NCBI GenBank assembly: GCA_027475525.1
Contig: JAMWFC010000082.1
Span: forward strand, 620,001 to 684,000
DNA from: Macrolepiota albuminosa
Taxonomy: Eukaryota > Basidiomycota > Agaricomycetes > Agaricales > Agaricaceae
Length of the DNA: 64,000 bases
Direction: 5' to 3'
How positions within the stretch are numbered: position 1 is the first letter of the stretch; every line of letters begins with the position of its first letter. The position numbers and the translations under genes were made by a program. The notes under the pieces were generated by a model, which worked only from the letters and a program-made list of their open reading frames with translations, made no database searches and was not told where the DNA came from. This document shows positions 57,547 through 64,000 of this stretch, piece after piece.

Positions 57547-59500
57547 ATGTACGGCCCTGACAAACCCGGAGAAGAAGCAAAAGAGAATGCGCGCGTGTGG
57601 AATGTCTATCTTGACGAAGCAGAGAGTCATGATGCAGACATGATTGAAGGTTATCGGAGCATCATTGAAAGTCTCCTTGTTTTTGTGAGTTTTGATGGAT
57701 ATACATTCCTAAATGTCTTTCTAATTACAAGGCAGGCTGCACTCTTTTCGGCAGTAGTAACAACGTTTGTTGCTCAAACATCTCAAGCGCTCAAACCAGA
57801 TAACGCGCAGATTATGGTGTCTCTCCTCGTCGAAACCAACCAATTATTGAGAGCCGCTGGAAATAAGACGTACATAGATGCCGTGCCTCCAGCATCTCTA
57901 GGTTCTGAAAGCCAGACGTACACTTCCATAGATGCATGGGTGAATGGACTCTTTTTTACCAGTCTCGCTCTCTCGTTATCGACTGCCCTCTTGTCTGTCC
58001 TGGCTAAACAATGGCTCCAAGTTTGTTATTCTTTTGCTATCTTCTATGTCGTCTGACACCAGTAAACAGGCTTATACTGCAACGGTTTCTGGCGACGTCA
58101 AAACCCGCGCTTTAATCCGCCAATCCCGCTTCGAGGGACTTGTGAAATGGAAACTCGGCGAAATCATTGAGAGTCTCCCATTAATCCTACATTGCTCAGT
58201 CGCCGTTTTCCTTGTCGGACTAGCTCTATATGCTTCGCAATTGTCCCGTCCAATATGCTACATTGTTGCTGGGATCGCTGCTCTCACGTTTGTCTTCTAC
58301 TTCACATCCTCGATGCTACCCGCATTTTATATGGCCTGTCCCTACCGCATCCCATCCATGTTTGCTCTAGTTAGGTGCTTGTTGCAAACACTACGGCTGC
58401 AAATACAGCCTTTGAAAATAGCAGAGCACAATGCAGTGTTGGCACAATCACGTTCTCATGATCGTCTCGCTCACGACTCCTTGGGCTGGGTTTTCAAGCA
58501 CTCATCTAACCACTTGGTCAAGGAAATTGTCATTGAGGGTACTTGTGGCTTGCTTGATGAATGGTCTTCATTTAAAGAACAGTATCTATACCATCTTACC
58601 AGTGAATATCTCAACCCAAGCTCCGGAAATACTTATCTTCTCTCTGCAATCAAATATTCTTTATCAAAATTGCCACATAGACATCCAGCATCTTCTATGG
58701 AGGACGAGATTGGAAAAAACAAACATGGCCGACTGATTGTAGCCTTTATGAAGGCCTTTAATCTAAACACTCTGCTCGACGGACCTACTGCTGGTTTCAA
58801 TGCCTGGCAAGAACAGATAAGGGATGCGCTGTTTAGAGCTTATAGTGCGGCACTCAGAGAGAGGGATCGTGTCCTATCTCGGTGGCTTCTTGATTTAGGC
58901 GGTCCCACCATATTTGCATCTGGAAGTGGTAGAAACGCACCATTCTTGTTTCAATGTATATATGACGGGGATGCAGAAGACTTTCGTGACTTGGTGCATC
59001 GAGGAATAGACCTCAATTGCAGTGGTTCTGATAATTGGACTGCTTTGCATTGTGCAGCCTTCGTAGGCAATATGGATGTGGCCATCGCCCTTGTTGAACA
59101 AGAGCCAGCTTTGGTCTCTGTGCAGGCACAACTCAACTCTTACTTTACATTTACAGCGCTTGACTTTGCCATTCTAAATTCGGACAACCCTCATGCCAAT
59201 CGAAGTGCGGACAACCCTCATATTATGGTAACATACCTTTTGGATCATGGTGCCCAATTATCAAGTCACATTCTACTCTACGATATATTGGCATCTTTTA
59301 CATCCCACGGGGACTCGAAAAAAGTGAGGCTTTTGATTGACTGCGGATGGGATAGAACAGATGCTAAAGGGCAGACAATTCTTGAGTTGGCACGCAGCAA
59401 AGGCAATGACATTCTTATCGAGTACTTGGAACATTACCAGACTGTCAGGTACGCCCCATATGGGATGACATCTTGTGTCGTGAATGATGAGACAGCATAA
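57547..59500 (+). CDS. DUF6535 membrane protein with C-terminal ankyrin repeats
   Basis: Predicted as join(57547..57684, 57736..58020, 58070..59500), 617 aa; introns of 51 and 49 bp keep frame. The N-terminal half is the Agaricomycete DUF6535 domain. It starts VWNVYLDEAESHDADMIEG and has about four hydrophobic helices (residues 45-60, 115-140, 165-190 and 195-220), with SVLAKQWLQ before the second intron as is typical. The C-terminal part has ankyrin-like repeats: DAEDFRDLVHRGIDLN, WTALHCAAFVGNMDVAIAL, IMVTYLLDHGAQL, SKKVRLLIDCGWD and GQTILELARSKGND. DUF6535 function is unknown. The ankyrin part suggests protein binding on one side of a membrane. An upstream exon cannot be excluded. Confidence 0.85.
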
Positions 59501-60659
59501 TCTCTGTATTCCAGCTAACCATGTAACTAGATTCGATATATGCACATATATGATTTTTATGTCCATTGTCTAAAGTATGCGACACAGGTACAATGGTACT
59601 GGAAACACTTATTTATGTCGGTTACATGGTATTCCAAAGAAAACCAAGGAGCAGGGAGAACCGTCCAAAAAGGGGAGAAAAGACTTGCAGAGATGATGAA
59701 GAGACGGAGACATAAGCGATACAAGCACAACAATGCAACGAGAAACAGGTGACATGTGGCACAATCTGAAACCAATATTTTTTGTGAAGTTGGAAGCTTG
59801 GAAACCATTTGTGATGTACCTCTTGTAGGTGTGCATGCAAGAAAACTCTATGCTCATTGTGAGCTTCAGCTAACATTGGATATCCACTGGTAAGCAGAAC
59901 AATACTTTTGATTCTTTTTGGTGAGGGAAGACAGAGCTCTCAGCCAGAGACAACTCCCCAATGGGATTTAGCCTGTAATGCAGCTTTCATATTGTCTGAT
60001 CACACATGATAGTTGGTTCCATTAAACTTTGCGAACTGTAGAGTTTTGGAAGTGGAATAGCTAACGTCGGGGCTCATAACCTGTCGCAGCATATCGCAGA
60101 ATAGAATATATATTCAGATTGAACAACAATTGTGTATACTAAGTTCGAGAATAAAAGATGTTTCGAACTTGGTGGTGATTTTAAATTATATATCATTTCA
60201 TAGTAAGTGAGGTAGTAAGTATATGATAATGATAATGAGAATGAGAATTATATTCCCAGCTACATTGCGTATATGATAAAATTGTGAAGTCATTCTGTGA
60301 ATAAGACTGTGTTGTGGGTGGACGTATAAAGACGATATAGGAATGCGATAAAGTTTTGGGGGGAGAGCTTCGTCTCGTGCGCAGGAGCAGCTGCGGTGGG
60401 AGCACCGGAGGGTGGGTGGGCTGTGAAGCCGCTCTGCAAGCTGTTCAGTGTCATAGTTACAAGGGTGGGAGGGAGGGTTATAGCAAGTGAATTTTAAGTT
60501 GGTTGCGAGGATGAGACGAGTTGAATGTCTCATCCCATATGAGTCCATATAATATTGTACCAGAAAGGAAAGTGGAGATAACGTCCTTATTTGGTTAACC
60601 CGCCTTATCTCACGCTGGGCTAGCCGCGCGAGGCGCGTAGTCTCAGCTTACAATAAAAA
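59501..60659. other. Intergenic, no gene seen
   Basis: AT-rich in part, with TGATAA runs near 60220. Short overlapping frames at 59550-59880 on both strands are not convincing. Confidence 0.45.
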
Positions 60660-61070
60660 AAATCGTAATAACAAGACGTCCAGTATGACGAACAATGACA
60701 TCATCCGAGGTCAGTCTTCAACAATATGCCCTATGAGTAAGGTTCTTGTTAAACTTCCAACAACTCTACTCACAAATGCGCGTAGCGCCGGTAATGACAA
60801 ACAGAAGCGCCTCAAAGCAAAAACTACGCACCGCAGTCCTCAAAGTGTGCAAAGCGCCAAACATCGGGCGAATCTATATATGCACATAGCACCAGTCGAA
60901 AACAGGCGAATGCGCATAGCGCCTGTATCAAAGACAACGACTCTCACCCAAAATAAAACGCGCATAGCGCCGGTGTCCACCAGACCCCAAAGAACGCAAA
61001 GCTCAGATATAAACATGCACATAGCGCTGCATAAACAATGTTCGCGGAACGAGATTAAAACGTAGTAGAA
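60660..61070 (+). repeat. Dispersed GCGCATAGCGCC-type short repeats
   Basis: The partly palindromic core GCRYATAGCGCC or close variants occurs near 60779, 60882, 60912, 60961 and 61017. Read as protein, a 127-codon frame (60685-61065) shows repeated R/HIAPV units, but nothing else supports it as a gene. Confidence 0.55.
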
Positions 61071-61790
61071 AAAATGTTCGCCAAATGAGATTGAAACTCA
61101 CTTCGGCAGTCTAGCTCTAAGCCGATGGACCTGGAAAAGCTGCAACAAAACAGAATCTGTCGAAATAATGACGCGCGGCTCGGTCGTATCGTCAAGTCAT
61201 GACCCACCGAAATCGGGGGACTCTCTTCAGTAGATGTTACCCGACAGACTACGACGATCCAAGTTAGGCATAACTGTTGACCCGGGGGGTACAGACGTCT
61301 GCGGCGAGGTGCAGGCTTCAGGGTTCTTAGAAAACTATTCTCTGCAAAGATAGGCAACGCTCCCTGCATATATGCATCGGCGGTAGCGGGTGAAATTCTC
61401 GTTTTCCCGTCAACCTCGATGGATTCCTCCGCAACCGAAGCTGCCCGGGTTCTGGCTCGTTCAGAGGGCGGGCCCGATGCAGAGGGCGTTTGTCGAACCG
61501 CTGGAATTGCTCGTGGGGTAGGAGATCCCGTTTGGCACATTGATTTGCGGCCTGATAGCTGGGTCTTCAACCAACACGCCGGTTGTCAAATCGACCAACC
61601 GCGGTGCTTCAGATGCTGAAGCAGTTTCAACAGAACCAGACTCCCGGAGCGGCTCCCCACTATCCTCGCTTTCTCCCAAATCCGCTGAGGAAATGACCGA
61701 AGTGGGAACCAGTGTAGACCGAGCTTTCCCAGATCTAGTGCTACCTACTCCAGCCATAGAAAAAAGGCCCAACGGAAAAACCACCACCGA
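61060..61790 (-). pseudogene. Possible frame-broken gene of unknown function
   Basis: Two overlapping minus-strand frames share Ser/Pro/Arg-rich composition. 61754-61461 from ATG reads MAGVGSTRSGKARSTLVP and on to VDLTTGVLVED. 61570-61055 continues in the next frame with PSERARTRAASVAEESIEVD and ADAYMQGALPIFAENSF. A single-base shift near 61545 would join them, and I see no intron that does so. This resembles the disordered start of a Gag or scaffold protein but is not assigned. Confidence 0.35.
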
Positions 61791-61839
61791 GAAACCGGCC
61801 GGGAAACCGGCGTGGACGACGAAAGCAAGATGAATCTGC

Positions 61840-62110
61840 TATAGAACAATGTGCTATGCGTAGACTAGTTGGTGGTCCCGGCTCAATAGCATATGGTCAC
61901 ACCGATGGTCACGCCACAAAATACGCCCCTCCCTGCACTCCGTGCCTTCGTTTGAAAGGTCGCCAACTTGGTTGAAAATGTTAACAACTAGGTCTCTGAT
62001 TTGTCTCTGTAGTTACTTACGACAAATCCGATGCAACTACGTCGTCTACGCATGTATTCGTCGATGCGTGCTTATTTCAATGTCAATAGTGGAAACGGAG
62101 GTCCTTCCTT
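61840..62110. other. Spacer with fragment of the 0.8 kb segmental repeat
   Basis: 61981-62060 (AACTAGGTCTCTGATTTGTC...TTACTTACGACAAATC) matches part of 23510-24281 and 47351-48151. As at copy 1, it lies just beyond the 3' end of a two-module gene, which suggests that gene and flank were duplicated together. Confidence 0.6.
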
Positions 62111-64000
62111 CTACTTAACATGGTGGGAACATTGGCAGGTTCCAAGCGGAAGGTACAGGAATTGAGGGCCCGTGAAGTCTGAGATACATGGTCTCCCAAT
62201 TGGAGATGACGCTCCATTGTTTGCGGATAAAAGTTGCGGAAGATCGAAATGCAGAACGTCACCGGAACTCGTCACTATGAACCAGGGATTATCAACGAAC
62301 ACTACTTTGAGATGATGGGAGAAAATACACTTGCATGTATGGCTTGTCATCTGGAATACTGAGGAAACCTTTGAATGCACGCACACATTTGAGTTTGTCA
62401 ACGTTATACGATAGCACAAGACCATCGGCTGCAAGAAGCAGTTCTCCAGGAAGTGGTACTGGAAGCCGTCTACTGTATCTAGGGTAGATGGGCTTGACGG
62501 CATCCAGAATTTTCAATACACGCAAGACCAGGAAGTTGCCATTCGTATGCTCTGGCAGTGTCGATACCTCAAAGCGCAAGATAAGTCGTCCTGAATTGAT
62601 TGTAAACACGCAAATGGATTTTTAACAAGCGCACACACCAGTGTAAGGATTGATTTTCAACCTCCCGTCCATAAAAGGTCCTACAATGTAAGCGTTGCAA
62701 GGACCATGGGGCATCAAGAGATTGAAGGTTATGGTTTCTATGGACATGCTAGCAATAAATGGCTGTTCCACATAACCCAGTACCCGTCCACGAGCGCTCG
62801 AGTTCTGAGGAAATCTCCTTATAGCTTGTACCAGTTCCACATGTCCATCATGGTATAGCTGTTCTACCAGAGTAGCTTTATTTGGTGAAGTAAGCTGCAA
62901 TGTGTTAAGGTGCCAGGGTTGGTCCTCAAAGTAAAGGTCCGTTCCCTTCTCAAATTGCGTTGGGTCAGCAGATGGTGTTATTCGAAACCGAATTTGGGCG
63001 ACAGTTACTGGTAGGCCCGGTTTGAGATACAAATACAGGAATCCGTGCGTATTAGGGGGAAAAGGTTTGCGAAGATCTTTCTTGGTATCTCTAGCACCCC
63101 AATGGAAAATGCTCGACATGTACGGATCGCCACGTCTCTCGAATCGCACTATTCCTTGGTTCGATATGTCCATGAAATCGAAGGAGTTTAATCGAAGCGG
63201 ATCTAATGTACTAATCGTTCTTTTTCGGACATTAAGCAGTGTACCTGACCTTCTGACATCGGTGGGAACACTGATGGAAAAAATCAATCGAATTAGTAGA
63301 CAAGAGGAATACGAAAGAACTACATACGCGAGTGTATTTCCCATCATGCGTGGAAGCGATGCCAGAAACGGATGATTGAATTCCATGTTTTGTACTTGAC
63401 CATAGTACTTGGACTTGATCAAAGTTCCTGGTTCCGGAATCGGGTGAAGCAATTCGCCATCTTTTAACAGCGGTTCCACTGGTTCAAGGACTTTGAGGAC
63501 TCGCATGACAATCGACGTCTCGTTCTCGTGCTCGGCTAATGTTGATTGTTCAAATCGGACCAGTAGTTTCCCTATACACAATCAAATTTAAAAAAATGTA
63601 TATTTGATCAGTTCACTCACCCTTGAACGTCGCCGGGACTTTCCCAGTCAACAAGCGAGGCACCCTGGTTATTCCCATCTGAAGCTGTGAATCAACCGTC
63701 CTTATTTGTAATACGTCTTCTAACCTCATAACAAAAGGCTCCTCCAAGAAAGCTAAGCAAATCCCTGGCACTAGGAGGTGGCGTGATGTTCCATAGTTCA
63801 ATATTGTTTCTGGGATATCGTGATCTTGTTTGAGCAGTGCTATGATGAATGCACAGGGTTTAAGCAGCCCGAACAAAGGAATAGCCCACGGCAATACACC
63901 GTCAAACCTCATGAGGTCCGTGCCATGTTGAAAACACGTCGGGTCAGAACTTTCTGTGAGCCGAAAGCGAATTTCACCGGTTGTGAGCGGAAGTGATGGA
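62111..64000 (-). CDS. Uncharacterised two-module protein (copy 2), cut by the window end
   Basis: Predicted as complement(join(62111..62304, 62369..62590, 62639..63270, 63328..63571, 63621..>64000)). Exon 2 (244 nt) and exon 4 (222 nt) have exactly the lengths of copy 1 at 48178-50410. Introns are 64, 48, 57 and 49 bp. Module 1 is seen from SSDPTCF-like sequence onward; module 2 is complete, with RTISTLDPLRLNSFDFMDIS, THGFLYLYLKPGLPVT and RFEVSTLPEHTNGN. The C-terminal VDNPWFIVTSSGDVLHFD block matches copy 1, but the last 35 residues differ. Kept exon lengths and open frames suggest both copies are functional. The 5' end lies outside the window. Confidence 0.75.

Overview
The window is nuclear DNA of a filamentous basidiomycete, most likely an Agaricomycete. 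The evidence is introns of about 45-65 nt with GTRNGT donors, a DUF6535 protein, a multi-exon GH35 beta-galactosidase, an APH-fold kinase, a nuclear COX4/Cox5 gene, and Ty1/copia and chromodomain Ty3/gypsy elements. A run of 100 N at 13184-13283 marks a draft assembly.

Layout. 1-3314 is the 3' end of a gypsy element: a large extra ORF (called ORF X here) followed by an LTR. 3550-8337 is a complete, young copia element on the minus strand. 8343-13870 holds an APH-like gene and a broken unknown gene between inverted repeats, then gene-poor DNA with the gap. 13871-23525 is host DNA: an NTF2-like ORF, the beta-galactosidase, cox5 and a Mid2-like one-pass membrane protein.

24441-47345 is a 23 kb nest of transposons: a cut-off copia, a 5'-truncated gypsy copy on the minus strand, a 12.4 kb gypsy on the plus strand with both LTRs, and an unclassified element. 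The nest lies between two direct copies of a roughly 0.8 kb host segment (23510-24281 and 47351-48151). From 48178 onward is host DNA again: a five-exon gene of unknown function made of two homologous modules, a 1289-residue Ser- and Arg/Glu-rich protein between inverted repeats, a DUF6535-ankyrin protein, and a second copy of the two-module gene cut by the window end.

Main points for a second look. (1) All three gypsy copies carry the same long ORF X between the pol chromodomain and the 3' LTR, in the position of env, with no env-like feature seen. (2) A 13-unit, 61-bp array of stem-forming repeats sits inside the gypsy element. (3) The unclassified element holds a run of very short exon-like blocks separated by related introns with seven GTAAGT donors. 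(4) The copia gag start codon lies inside the tRNA primer-binding site. Host exon structures are my own splice predictions; those for cox5, the Mid2-like gene, the two-module genes, the 1289-residue gene and the DUF6535 gene keep frame throughout.
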